Source: Lachnospiraceae bacterium (lineage in GTDB: Bacteria > Bacillota > Clostridia > Lachnospirales > Lachnospiraceae). Taken from it: 64,000 nt of DNA. Every line of letters begins with the position of its first letter. The first letter of the stretch is position 1. Position numbers and translations under genes: made by a program. The notes below the pieces were generated by a model. That model made no database searches, had not been told where the DNA came from, and worked only from the letters and a program-made list of their open reading frames with translations. Below are positions 41,463 through 49,577 of the stretch, piece after piece. The DNA is taken from NCBI GenBank assembly GCA_017405805.1, contig JAFQZU010000005.1:124001-188000 (forward strand), read 5' to 3'.

Positions 41463-43215
41463 GCTGCGCGTCGTCCACCACGTCGGGCGCGCCGCTCATC
41501 AGGTCGGCTGCGTCCTTGTTCTTGGGAAATGCCATCACGTCGCGGATGCTCTCCGCGCCGGTCAGCAGCATGACAAAGCGGTCCAGGCCGTAGGCCAGGC
41601 CTGCGTGAGGCGGCACCCCGTACTTGAAGGCCGTCAGCAAAAAGCCGAATTTCTCCTGCGCCTCTTCCGGCTTAAGGCCGATCACCTCGAACATTTTCTC
41701 CTGAATGTCATTCTGATGGATACGGACGCTTCCGCCGCCCAGCTCGACGCCGTTGAGCACGATGTCGTACGCCTTCGCGCGCACTTTGCCGGGATCCGTG
41801 TCGATCATATGCCAGTCCTCCTCCACCGGCATGGTGAAGGGATGGTGCATGGCCATAAAGCGGTTCTCCTCCTCGGACCACTCAAGGAGCGGGAAGTCAA
41901 CGACCCACAGGAAATCGAAGCGGTCGTGATCGATCAGGCCAAGCTCCTCTCCCAGGTGAAGCCGGAGCGCTCCCAGGACATTCCAGACGATCGTATTTTT
42001 GTCGGCCGCAAAGAAGAGCAGGTCTCCCTTCTCGCCGTCCATGGCCGCGATCAGCGCGTCCACTTCCTCCTGGGTCATGAACTTGCTGAAAGAGCACTTC
42101 ACGGAGCCGTCCTCTTTGAGGGCGATGTAAGGCAGGCCCTTGGCGCCGTTGCCCTTGGCCATGGTGACCAGCGCGTCGATCTTCTTGCGCGCCATGCCGC
42201 CCTGCCCCTTGACATTGATCCCGCGCACGGATCCGCCCGCGAGGGCAGCCGCGTCGGCGAATACGCCAAAACCGCAGTTCCTGACCAGTTCCGTCACATC
42301 CTTCAGCTTCATGCCAAAGCGCGTGTCCGGCTTGTCGGAGCCGTAATCGTTCATGGCGTCGATCCACTTCATTCTGGGAAGCGGGAGCTGCACGTCCAGG
42401 CCGATCGCCTTCTTCACCACATACTGGATCAGTCTCTCGTTGACGTCGATCACATCGTCCACGTCGACAAAAGAGAGCTCCATGTCCGCCTGCGTGAACT
42501 CGGGCTGTCTGTCCGCGCGCAGATCCTCGTCGCGGAAGCACTTGGCGATCTGGAAGTAGCGGTCGAAGCCGGAGCACATAAGGAGCTGCTTAAAGAGCTG
42601 CGGAGACTGGGGCAGCGCGTAGAAGGTGCCCCTTCTGATGCGGCTGGGCACGAGATAGTCTCTTGCGCCCTCCGGCGTGGACTTGCAAAGGATCGGGGTC
42701 TCGATCTCGAGGAAGCCCTCCGCCGCCATGAATTCTCTCATATACTGCACGATCCTGCTGCGCAGGATCAGCCTTCTCTGCATGTCGGGCCTGCGCAGGT
42801 CCAGACTCCTGTACTTGAGTCTGAGATCCTCTCTCGTCGTGATGCCCTCCGCGATGTGGAAGGGCGGCGTCTCGGATTCGGAGAGGATCCTCGTATCCGT
42901 GACCTTGATCTCGATGGTGCCCGTCTGCAGGGACTCGTTCACGGCCCCTTCCCTACGGACGACATTGCCGGTTGCCGCCACAACGAACTCCGCGCGCATA
43001 CGCTCCGCCTTCTCAAAATTCTCCTGCCCGCAGGTGCTCTCCTCATAGATCAGCTGGATGATGCCGCTCCGGTCGCGCAGGTCCACAAAGACGACGCCGC
43101 CCTTGTTGCGCTGTTTTGCCACCCATCCCATGACGGTTACGGTCTTGCCGATATACTCCTCACTCAGTTCCGCGCACCGGCACGTGCGCCGGAGGCCTTT
43201 CATTGATTCTGCCAT
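41425..43215 (-). CDS. aspS: Aspartyl-tRNA synthetase
   Basis: Class II synthetase for tRNA-Asp. The 596-residue protein has an N-terminal OB anticodon-binding domain (VTVMGWVAKQRNKGGVVFVDLRD) and class II motif 2 (FRDEDLRADRQPEFTQADMELSF). A bacterial GAD insertion domain and motif 3 GLAYGLDRFVMLL follow. The ATG at 43215 with GAGG upstream is preferred over the ATG four codons later; upstream frame codes for repeat DNA. It follows hisS after 52 bases, a usual hisS-aspS pair, and shares its promoter. Confidence 0.95.
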   Translation of the reverse strand: MAESMKGLRRTCRCAELSEEYIGKTVTVMGWVAKQRNKGGVVFVDLRDRSGIIQLIYEESTCGQENFEKAERMRAEFVVAATGNVVRREGAVNESLQTGTIEIKVTDTRILSESETPPFHIAEGITTREDLRLKYRSLDLRRPDMQRRLILRSRIVQYMREFMAAEGFLEIETPILCKSTPEGARDYLVPSRIRRGTFYALPQSPQLFKQLLMCSGFDRYFQIAKCFRDEDLRADRQPEFTQADMELSFVDVDDVIDVNERLIQYVVKKAIGLDVQLPLPRMKWIDAMNDYGSDKPDTRFGMKLKDVTELVRNCGFGVFADAAALAGGSVRGINVKGQGGMARKKIDALVTMAKGNGAKGLPYIALKEDGSVKCSFSKFMTQEEVDALIAAMDGEKGDLLFFAADKNTIVWNVLGALRLHLGEELGLIDHDRFDFLWVVDFPLLEWSEEENRFMAMHHPFTMPVEEDWHMIDTDPGKVRAKAYDIVLNGVELGGGSVRIHQNDIQEKMFEVIGLKPEEAQEKFGFLLTAFKYGVPPHAGLAYGLDRFVMLLTGAESIRDVMAFPKNKDAADLMSGAPDVVDDAQLRDLSIGIVAQE

Positions 43216-43230
43216 TTCTTCCTCGATTTC

Positions 43231-43257
43231 CTGTATATGCTGTATATACTGTATATG
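43231..43257. repeat. Nine-base tandem repeat, three units, between hisS and aspS
   Basis: CTGTATATG, CTGTATATA, CTGTATATG run head to tail, differing only in the last base of the middle unit. They fill half of the short hisS-aspS spacer, just upstream of the aspS ribosome site. Copy number could vary by slippage. Confidence 0.85.
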
Positions 43258-43267
43258 TTTGATGATG

Positions 43268-44527
43268 TTACTGCAGCGGCTTATTGAAGAACTCCCGGAT
43301 CTCGGTGATCCCCCTGTCATGGAGCTGCTGCTTCTGGAACTTCTTGTTCTTGGCCATGCGTGCGATCAGCACTTCACAGCCCTGGGCCCTCTCGCGCTGC
43401 GCCTCTTTGATCACCTCGCGAAGGCGCTCTGCGGGCATGTTCTTCTCGATCAGATAAGCCTTCTTCTGCGGGCTTCCCGGGATTGAGAATCCCTGCTCCA
43501 TAAGGATCAGGATGATGCGCTCGAAGCCGATGGAGAAGCCGCAGGCGGGAACGTCGCTCCCGGTGAACTTCCCGACCATGGAATCGTAGCGGCCGCCCCC
43601 GCCGCAGCTGATGCCCAGCTCCGGCATGGCGATCTCAAAGATGGTCCCGGTGTAATAGGACATGCCGCGCACGATCGTGGGATCGAACACGATCTTAAAA
43701 TCGGCTTCTTTGGTCGCTTCCACGCTCTCCATGATCTCCCGCAGGCCGGGGATCACGTCGGGCTCCGCAAAGCCCTGCAGCTGCTCTTCCAGATAGCCGA
43801 GCTGGTCCTGCGCCTCTTCCAGTCCCCTGAACAGGTCGATGAAACGCTTTGAAGCCGCGGGATCGTAACCGCCCTTCTCCAGCTCCTGAGCGGCGCCCTC
43901 CAGGCCGATCTTGTCCATCTTGTCCAGAATGATGAACACCTCGTCGTACTGCCCGGGCGTAAAGCCGCTGTAGGCTGCCATGGCCTTGAGGAGCCTGCGC
44001 TCGTTGATCCGGATCTGGAAATTCTTAAAGCCGAGATTGCCCAGCGTCGTCGTGGTCGCCAGGATCAGCTCGATCTCCGCCAGATTGGAGGGCTCGCCGA
44101 TAATATCGATATCGCACTGCATGAACTGGCGGTATCTGCCCTTCTGCGGCCTGTCGGCCCTCCAGACATTGCCCATCTGCAGCGCCTTAAAGGGCATGGG
44201 GAGCTCTGCTGCATGCGCGGAAAAATACCGCACCAGCGGAACGGTCAGATCGTACCTGAGACCGCCGTCCACCAGGTCTGCCTCCTCTTTCGCCTCCGCG
44301 AGGCGGAGCTTCTCGCCCCTCTTTAAGATCTTAAAGATCAGTTTTTCGTTGTCGCCGCCCTGCTTGCTCGTCAGGTTCGCGATGTTCTCGACGCAGGGCG
44401 TCTCGATGGACGAAAAGCCGAACGCCGCATATGTTTTCTTGATCACGGAGATGCAGTAGTCCCTGATCTCCATCTCTGCCGGGAGGATATCCTTCATGCC
44501 TGTCACAGGCTTTTTGACCAGCGCCAT
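43268..44527 (-). CDS. hisS: Histidyl-tRNA synthetase
   Basis: Class II synthetase for tRNA-His. The 419-residue protein has motif 2 in GNVWRADRPQKGRYRQFMQCDIDIIG, the histidine-binding RGMSYYTGTIFEI, motif 3 near GFSIGFERIILIL, and a C-terminal anticodon domain. It opens with VKKPVTGMKDILP. The ATG at 44527 has GGAAGG about 12 bases upstream. A sigma-A promoter lies about 60 bases upstream. No T-box leader is present. Confidence 0.96.
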   Translation of the reverse strand: MALVKKPVTGMKDILPAEMEIRDYCISVIKKTYAAFGFSSIETPCVENIANLTSKQGGDNEKLIFKILKRGEKLRLAEAKEEADLVDGGLRYDLTVPLVRYFSAHAAELPMPFKALQMGNVWRADRPQKGRYRQFMQCDIDIIGEPSNLAEIELILATTTTLGNLGFKNFQIRINERRLLKAMAAYSGFTPGQYDEVFIILDKMDKIGLEGAAQELEKGGYDPAASKRFIDLFRGLEEAQDQLGYLEEQLQGFAEPDVIPGLREIMESVEATKEADFKIVFDPTIVRGMSYYTGTIFEIAMPELGISCGGGGRYDSMVGKFTGSDVPACGFSIGFERIILILMEQGFSIPGSPQKKAYLIEKNMPAERLREVIKEAQRERAQGCEVLIARMAKNKKFQKQQLHDRGITEIREFFNKPLQ

Positions 44528-44583
44528 GTTCTTACTTTACCTTCCTGAATTGCCAATTTGCGGTTTTATGCTCATATTCTCCG

Positions 44584-44612
44584 ATTGTACAATCTTTTGA
44601 CGTGGTTTTCAA
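44584..44612 (-). promoter_or_regulatory. Sigma-A promoter of hisS-aspS
   Basis: TTGAAA (44612-44607), 17 bases, TACAAT (44589-44584) on the minus strand, each box one base from consensus. The leader is about 50 bases. Confidence 0.65.
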
Positions 44613-44617
44613 CTACT

Positions 44618-44639
44618 GACTCCGGTCGGGGTTTTTTTT
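44618..44639 (+). terminator. Small hairpin with U-run in the hisS-comM gap
   Basis: GACTCC (44618-44623), loop GGTC, GGGGTT (44628-44633), then T residues to 44639. On the plus strand it looks like a minimal terminator, yet no plus-strand gene ends here. A short upstream RNA, or attenuation of a comM leader, are possible. The six-base stem includes two wobble pairs, so confidence is low. Confidence 0.3.
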
Positions 44640-44799
44640 AAATATATCCCCCATCAAATTTCAAATTTTATAATTTTTTTACCAAGCCTTCCCTAATGCA
44701 GACCGCCGCCTCCCTTGTGGCACCTCCCGCCCTGCACTACAATTGGTTCATGCGGTACCCATCCGCACTCGCAGACGGCTTCAGAAAGGAGTGTTTTTT

Positions 44800-46422
44800 A
44801 TGTTCAGCAGTATCACTGCCGGCGCCGTCCGCGGAATCGACAGCTACCTCATTCAGGTGGAGACCGATATATCGGACGGGCTGCCGATTTTCTCCATGGT
44901 AGGCTACGTCGGCGCAGAGGTGCGGGAGGCCGGCGAGCGGGTCCGCGTCGCCCTGCGCAACTACGGCGTCCGCCTTCCTCCCAAACGCATAACCGTAAAC
45001 CTCGCCCCCGCGGACATTCCCAAGCGCGGCATCGTCCTGGACCTTCCGGTCTGCGTGGGCATTCTGTCCTGCATGGGGATCCTGCCGGAGGGGGCCGCGG
45101 ACGGCGTCCTGATCACGGGCGAGCTGAGCCTGGACGGAGAGATCCGCCCCGTGCGCGGCGTCATGTCCGCGGCGGCGGAGGCCTGCAGACAGGGGCTCCA
45201 CACCTGCATCGTGCCGGAGGCAAACGCCGCGGAAGGCGCAGCTCTGGGCGGCATCCGCACCGTCGGCGTCTCGGACCTGTCGGAACTGGTCCGCTATCTG
45301 TGTACGCCGCTCGAGCAGCGCGACAGCCTGATCCCGCCCGTCCGCGTGGACGTGGAAAAGCTGCTGCGGGAGCATTCCGCCCGCAAAACGGCAGACTTCG
45401 CCTCCGTACACGGGCAGATGGAGGCGAAACGGATCCTGGAGATCGCAGCGGCCGGTAGGCACAACGTGCTCCTCACAGGTCCCCCGGGAACGGGCAAGAG
45501 CATGCTTGCCTCCTGCCTGCCCGGCATCATGCCCCGCCTGACCGTACCGGAGTGCCTGGAGATCTCCGAGATCTACTCCGTCGCGGGCAAGCTCCCCGAG
45601 GACACGAGCCTCATATTGGAGAGGCCCTTCGTGGCGCCCCACCACAACAGCACGCGGGCGGCGCTTCTGGGCGGCGGGCGCATCCCGGTCCCGGGCATGC
45701 TCTCCCTTTCTCATCTGGGCGTACTGTTTCTGGACGAATTCCCGGAGCTGGGACGGGAGCAGCTGGAGCTCCTGCGAGAGCCCCTCGAGGACCATGAAGT
45801 GCGGATCGCGCGCCAGGGCGGGACCTTTCGCTTTCCCGCCCGCGTCCTGATGGTGGCCGCGCAAAATCCCTGCCCCTGCGGCTTTTATCCAGACCGCAAC
45901 CTGTGCCGCTGCTCGCCCTGGCAGATTGCCCGCTACCACAACAGGATCTCCGGCCCGCTCCTGGACAGGATCGATCTGCAGGCTTACGTGGGAAGGGTGG
46001 ATATATCCCAGCTCATGGAGCCGGCCGGACCCGGTACGGAGACCTCCGCGGACATCCAAAAGCGCGTGGAGATGGCCGCCGCACGGCAGAGGGAGCGCCT
46101 CTCAGGCACCGGCTGTTACGCAAACGGGGATATGGACGGCGAGCTGACGGAAAAATACTGCCTCCCCGACAAGGAAGGTACTGCCTTCATGCGTGTCCTT
46201 TACGACCGTCTCTCCCTCAGCGCCAGAGGCTATCACCGGATCCTCCGGACGGCCCGGACGATCGCGGATCTGGACGAGAGTGAGACGATCGGCGTACAGC
46301 ACCTGCGGGAAGCGGCGCAGTGCCGCCTGCGGAACATTGGAGCGGACATGACGGGAACGATGACTGGAAAGATGACTGGAAAGGAGGAGAGAAAACGAAT
46401 CAGGAAAAGAGCGCATTTCTGA
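44800..46422 (+). CDS. comM: ComM/YifB-family AAA+ ATPase (Mg-chelatase-like)
   Basis: A 540-residue hexameric ATPase; ComM is a branch-migration helicase that helps integrate DNA during natural transformation. An N-terminal Lon-like domain (SDGLPIFSMVGYVGAEVREAGERVR) precedes the AAA+ core with GPPGTGKSMLASCLPGI and FLDEFPEL. A zinc-like CPCGFYPDRNLCRCSP and the C-terminal Mg-chelatase-type domain follow. The ATG at 44800 has AGAAAGGAG upstream. The last codons include a perfect 12-base duplication (46359-46382) that lies in the overlap with dprA. The comM-dprA pair is a common competence-related arrangement. Confidence 0.93.
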   Translation: MFSSITAGAVRGIDSYLIQVETDISDGLPIFSMVGYVGAEVREAGERVRVALRNYGVRLPPKRITVNLAPADIPKRGIVLDLPVCVGILSCMGILPEGAADGVLITGELSLDGEIRPVRGVMSAAAEACRQGLHTCIVPEANAAEGAALGGIRTVGVSDLSELVRYLCTPLEQRDSLIPPVRVDVEKLLREHSARKTADFASVHGQMEAKRILEIAAAGRHNVLLTGPPGTGKSMLASCLPGIMPRLTVPECLEISEIYSVAGKLPEDTSLILERPFVAPHHNSTRAALLGGGRIPVPGMLSLSHLGVLFLDEFPELGREQLELLREPLEDHEVRIARQGGTFRFPARVLMVAAQNPCPCGFYPDRNLCRCSPWQIARYHNRISGPLLDRIDLQAYVGRVDISQLMEPAGPGTETSADIQKRVEMAAARQRERLSGTGCYANGDMDGELTEKYCLPDKEGTAFMRVLYDRLSLSARGYHRILRTARTIADLDESETIGVQHLREAAQCRLRNIGADMTGTMTGKMTGKEERKRIRKRAHF

Positions 46423-47564
46423 ATATACACGCCCTGTGGCTGTGCTGTGCCGGCGGCGTGGGCGCTTTGACCGCCAAAAGACTGACATCCGGAGGCCTTA
46501 CAGCCAGAGACTTATTTGAAGCAAAAGCCGGAGAACTGAAAGATTTATGCCGCGAGTGTATTCCGAACGGCTCTGCCGCCGCAAGGGCTTTCACCTGCCT
46601 GATGCGGGCGAAGGCCCTTGATCCGGCGCAGTTTGTACAGATGCTCCGCAGATCGGGAATCGGTTTTGTGAGCATAGAGGAAGACTGGTATCCGGAAAAG
46701 CTCCGGTACATACCCGACCCGCCCTACGGACTCTTTTACATTGGAAAGCTCCCCCTGTCCCACAGGCCCTGCGTGGCGCTGATCGGGGCCAGGGAGTGCT
46801 CCCGCTATGGATTGCAGCAGGCGGAGCGTTTTGGCGCGGTCCTCGCGTCGGCCGGTATCCAGATCGTAAGCGGGCTCGCGAGGGGCATTGACGGGGCCGC
46901 AGGCAGAGCGGCCGCAGCCTGCGGGCTCTCCTACGCCGTGATGGGATGCGGGCCCGACATCTGCTACCCGCAGGAGAACCTGGAAATTTACGACATGATC
47001 GCGCGCAGCGGCGGGATCCTCTCGGAATACGTTCCCGGAACGGAGCCCAAGCCGGGCATGTTTCCTCTCAGAAACCGCATCATCAGCGGCCTGGCCGATG
47101 CGGTCGTCGTGCTGGAAGCGCGCAGAAAGAGCGGCTCACTGATCACGGCCGACCAGGCGCTGGAGCAGGGACGGGACGTCTACGCGCTGCCCGGCCGCGT
47201 CAGCGACGGACTCAGCGACGGGTGCAACCAGCTGATCCGGCAGGGCGCGGAGATCATCTGCTCCCCGGAGGATCTTATCGAGCGTTTCTTCGGGCTGCGA
47301 GGCACTGATTCGAGCGGCAGCGGTCCCCTTCAGAGCGGCAGGACACCGGCCGCGCAGCAGACATCCATGCTTCCCCCGTCGGAACGTACCGCTATGGAGT
47401 ATCTTGATACGGTCGAGAGTGCGGATTTGGACGAAATATCGGCAGAAATGGCAAATCGTCTGGGCAGAGCCGTCGGACTGCGGGAGGTCTCCGGCGTGCT
47501 TCTTCAACTTGAACTGATGAACCTTGTCAGGGTGGAGGGCGGCAGGTATATGCTCTCCCGCTGA
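46320..47564 (+). CDS. dprA: DNA-processing protein DprA
   Basis: Loads RecA on incoming single-stranded DNA during transformation. The protein has an N-terminal SAM-like helical region, the Rossmann-like core CVALIGARECSRYGLQQAE, SGLARGIDGAAGRAA and MGCGPDICYPQENLEIY. FPLRNRIISGLADAVVVLEA and a C-terminal winged helix (ERTAMEYLDTVESADLDEISAEM) complete it. Start is uncertain. The only standard start before the core is GTG at 46320, with a weak ribosome site and 103 bases of overlap with comM. A strong AAGGAGG (46381-46387) points instead to an ACG codon at 46395-46397, seven bases away. From that codon the protein would have 389 residues. Confidence 0.92.
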   Translation: MPPAEHWSGHDGNDDWKDDWKGGEKTNQEKSAFLNIHALWLCCAGGVGALTAKRLTSGGLTARDLFEAKAGELKDLCRECIPNGSAAARAFTCLMRAKALDPAQFVQMLRRSGIGFVSIEEDWYPEKLRYIPDPPYGLFYIGKLPLSHRPCVALIGARECSRYGLQQAERFGAVLASAGIQIVSGLARGIDGAAGRAAAACGLSYAVMGCGPDICYPQENLEIYDMIARSGGILSEYVPGTEPKPGMFPLRNRIISGLADAVVVLEARRKSGSLITADQALEQGRDVYALPGRVSDGLSDGCNQLIRQGAEIICSPEDLIERFFGLRGTDSSGSGPLQSGRTPAAQQTSMLPPSERTAMEYLDTVESADLDEISAEMANRLGRAVGLREVSGVLLQLELMNLVRVEGGRYMLSR

Positions 47565-47571
47565 AAATAGT

Positions 47572-47612
47572 CCTCTGCGGCAAATCTGTCAAATGCAGGC
47601 TTGCCGCAGGGG
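47572..47612 (+). terminator. Hairpin after dprA
   Basis: CCTCTGCGGCAA (47572-47583) pairs with TTGCCGCAGGGG (47601-47612) over 12 bases with one G-T pair and a 17-base loop, seven bases after the dprA stop. There is no U-run, so it may stabilise the mRNA end rather than terminate efficiently. Confidence 0.5.
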
Positions 47613-47677
47613 CTCTATGCTGTCACGGTCCTCGGCCCCGTCCACACATAAGACATCAGTTCTGATGCACAGGAATA

Positions 47678-47709
47678 TTGACAGGTGATATATACCATGA
47701 TATAAATCA
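47678..47709 (+). promoter_or_regulatory. Promoter and operator of the vapBC pair
   Basis: TTGACA (47678-47683), 17 bases, TATAAA (47701-47706). A 24-base near-palindrome (47686-47709, centred on CATG, two mismatched pairs) covers the spacer and the -10. This fits autorepression by a VapBC complex binding across the promoter. Confidence 0.72.
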
Positions 47710-47726
47710 TTTAGGAGGTGATTCTT

Positions 47727-47957
47727 ATGCTGACTGCAAAAATATTTGAAAACGGGAGAAGTCAGGCGGTACGTCTTCCTAAAGAGTGCCGGTTCACTGT
47801 ATCCGAAGTTGCTGTTAACCGAATCGGTGACATGGTTATCCTTGTTCCAAAAGACGACAAATGGACTTCATTTATGCGCGCTATTGATATGTTTTCAGAT
47901 GATTATATGGCCGAGGGCCGGGCAGACCAGACCATCCAGGAGCGTGAAGAACTGTGA
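47727..47957 (+). CDS. vapB: VapB-type antitoxin
   Basis: A 76-residue protein with an AbrB/SpoVT-like swapped-hairpin DNA-binding start (TAKIFENGRSQAVRLPKECRF) and an acidic tail (AIDMFSDDYMAEGRADQT) that would wrap the toxin. The ATG at 47727 lies seven bases behind TTAGGAGGTG; the GTG at 47718 is part of that ribosome site and is rejected. The stop overlaps the toxin start by four bases (GTGA). Base composition is visibly richer in A and T than neighbouring genes, in line with recent acquisition. Confidence 0.88.
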   Translation: MLTAKIFENGRSQAVRLPKECRFTVSEVAVNRIGDMVILVPKDDKWTSFMRAIDMFSDDYMAEGRADQTIQEREEL

Positions 47958-48355
47958 AATACATGCTGGATACCAACATTTGCATTTATGCGATAAAACA
48001 AAAGCCAGAGAAAGTGTTCCAAAAGCTTCAGGAGTGTTCCCCTGAAGATGTATGTATTTCCGCAGTAACTTATGCAGAATTACTTCATGGTGTCGAAAAA
48101 AGTGCAGCTGTTGAAAAAAACCGTCTTGCACTTGCCTTGCTATTGAGTTCTATCGAAATCTTTGATTTCGACACAAAGGCTGCCGAAGCATATGGAATCA
48201 TCAGAGCAGATTTAGAAAAAAAAGGAACACCTATCGGACCTCTTGACATGATGATCGCCGGACACGCCGTATCGAAAGGATACATCCTGGTAACAAACAA
48301 AACACGTGAATTTAGACGGATCGGGAGACTACGACTGGAAAACTGGGCACTGTGA
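47954..48355 (+). CDS. vapC: VapC-type PIN-domain toxin
   Basis: A 133-residue PIN-domain nuclease, the usual VapC size. Acidic residues of the active site are D6 (MLDTNICIY), E42 in TYAELLHG, and the aspartates in GPLDMMIAGHA. VapC toxins typically cut tRNA or rRNA; the target here is unknown. The start is GTG at 47954, overlapping the antitoxin stop. An ATG three codons later is the alternative. Like vapB it is AT-rich. Its 3' end forms the left arm of a hairpin shared with the convergent hemW gene. Confidence 0.9.
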   Translation: MKYMLDTNICIYAIKQKPEKVFQKLQECSPEDVCISAVTYAELLHGVEKSAAVEKNRLALALLLSSIEIFDFDTKAAEAYGIIRADLEKKGTPIGPLDMMIAGHAVSKGYILVTNKTREFRRIGRLRLENWAL

Positions 48356-48373
48356 ATGCGCTTCATAGTGCCC
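48345..48373. terminator. Hairpin between convergent vapC and hemW
   Basis: GGGCACTGTGAA (48345-48356, including the vapC stop) pairs with TTCATAGTGCCC (48362-48373) over 12 bases with one G-T pair and a five-base loop. On the minus strand it is followed by AGTTTTCC, a short T-run, so it should terminate hemW transcripts. On the plus strand there is no U-run. Confidence 0.6.
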
Positions 48374-48407
48374 GGGGCACTTATTCACTCGAGAGTCCCC
48401 CACTGCT

Positions 48408-49577
48408 CTACAGCAGATACTCCGCCATGATCGTGTTCGCTACATCTTTCCCATACTCCGTGAGCCTGTACCGCTCTCCTTTCTTCTCCAATCCCCCCTC
48501 TTTCAGATGCTTTTCCAATACCTCTCCGTAAACGCGCCCGATCGGCACACCGAACCTGCCCAGAAAATCTCTCTCCGAGACGCCCTCCGTGAGCCGCAGG
48601 CCCAGGAACATGAATTCCTCCATCCGGTCCTGTGGGGAGAGGGCTGTTTTTTCGCACATAAGCGCAGGGAGATCCCTGTTTGTGACGGCTGCCTTATAAA
48701 GGGCATAGTCGGAGGGGTTGTGAAAACGGCAGTTTCCAAAGAGGGAGGCGGCGCCGGTTCCCAGACCCAGATACGGCCTGCCGGTCCAGTACCCCTTGTT
48801 GTGGATGCATTCGTATCCGGGCGCGGCGTAATTGGAGATCTCGTAGCGGAAAATGCCGTGCTCCGCGAGAAAAGCGCGGGTAAAGTGATACATCTCCCGG
48901 TCCTCGTCCTCCGCGGGGAGCGGCGGGAGCTCCATGGTGTAGAAGGGCGTCCCCTCCTCGATCTGCAGACTGTAGGCCGAAATGTGTTCCGGTCCCCAGG
49001 AGACGGCAGTCTCCAGCGTATACTTCCAGTCCGCGAAGGTCTGCCCGGGCAGGGCTGACATGAGGTCTACGTTGAGATTGGAAAAGCCGGCGTCCCTTGC
49101 AGCGCGGAAGATCTCTTCCGCCTGTGCCGCGGTGTGGATCCTTCCCAGAAGCGCCAGTTCCCTGTCGTGCAGGGACTGCACGCCGATGGAGAGCCGGTTC
49201 ATGCCGCATTCCCTGTAGGCCCTCAGCTTCTGCAGATCCGCCGTCCCGGGATTGACTTCCATGCTGCACTCCGCATCCGGCAGAAGGGAAAAACTCCGGC
49301 GCACGGTTTCCATCACCCGGTCCAGCTGGGCGGCGCTCATAAGGGAAGGCGTGCCGCCGCCGATAAAGAGGGAAACGATCTGCGCTTCCGGCGCCTCCCC
49401 TCTGCACTGCTCCCCGCGCAGCGCGATCTCGGCACACAGCGTATCGATATAATCCTGTCTGGCTTCTTCCCCCGCGGGGGCGGACAGAAAATCGCAGTAC
49501 CTGCATTTCCGCACACAAAACGGGAAATGCAGGTACAGTGACAGACTTGTCCTTTTTTCGGACGGCGCGCGCATCAT
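48408..49577 (-). CDS. hemW: Radical SAM heme chaperone HemW-like protein
   Basis: A 389-residue homologue of oxygen-independent coproporphyrinogen oxidase. The cluster motif is [10 protein letters not shown] (C21, C25, C28 followed by D-F). It lacks the fourth cysteine of true HemN (CxxxCxxCxC), so it fits HemW, which inserts heme into proteins. [19 protein letters not shown] and [10 protein letters not shown] are present, and a C-terminal winged helix follows. The frame is open far upstream inside lepA, but the ATG at 49577, overlapping the lepA stop as ATGA, gives the family start. lepA-hemW is the usual Firmicutes order. Confidence 0.94.
   Translation of the reverse strand: MMRAPSEKRTSLSLYLHFPFCVRKCRYCDFLSAPAGEEARQDYIDTLCAEIALRGEQCRGEAPEAQIVSLFIGGGTPSLMSAAQLDRVMETVRRSFSLLPDAECSMEVNPGTADLQKLRAYRECGMNRLSIGVQSLHDRELALLGRIHTAAQAEEIFRAARDAGFSNLNVDLMSALPGQTFADWKYTLETAVSWGPEHISAYSLQIEEGTPFYTMELPPLPAEDEDREMYHFTRAFLAEHGIFRYEISNYAAPGYECIHNKGYWTGRPYLGLGTGAASLFGNCRFHNPSDYALYKAAVTNRDLPALMCEKTALSPQDRMEEFMFLGLRLTEGVSERDFLGRFGVPIGRVYGEVLEKHLKEGGLEKKGERYRLTEYGKDVANTIMAEYLL

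Noticed and set aside
44528-44799. T-box leader for hisS-aspS
   Set aside because: No AGGGTGGNACCGCG-type T-box sequence on the minus strand, and the predicted leader is only about 50 bases. The same reasoning excludes a T-box before leuS.
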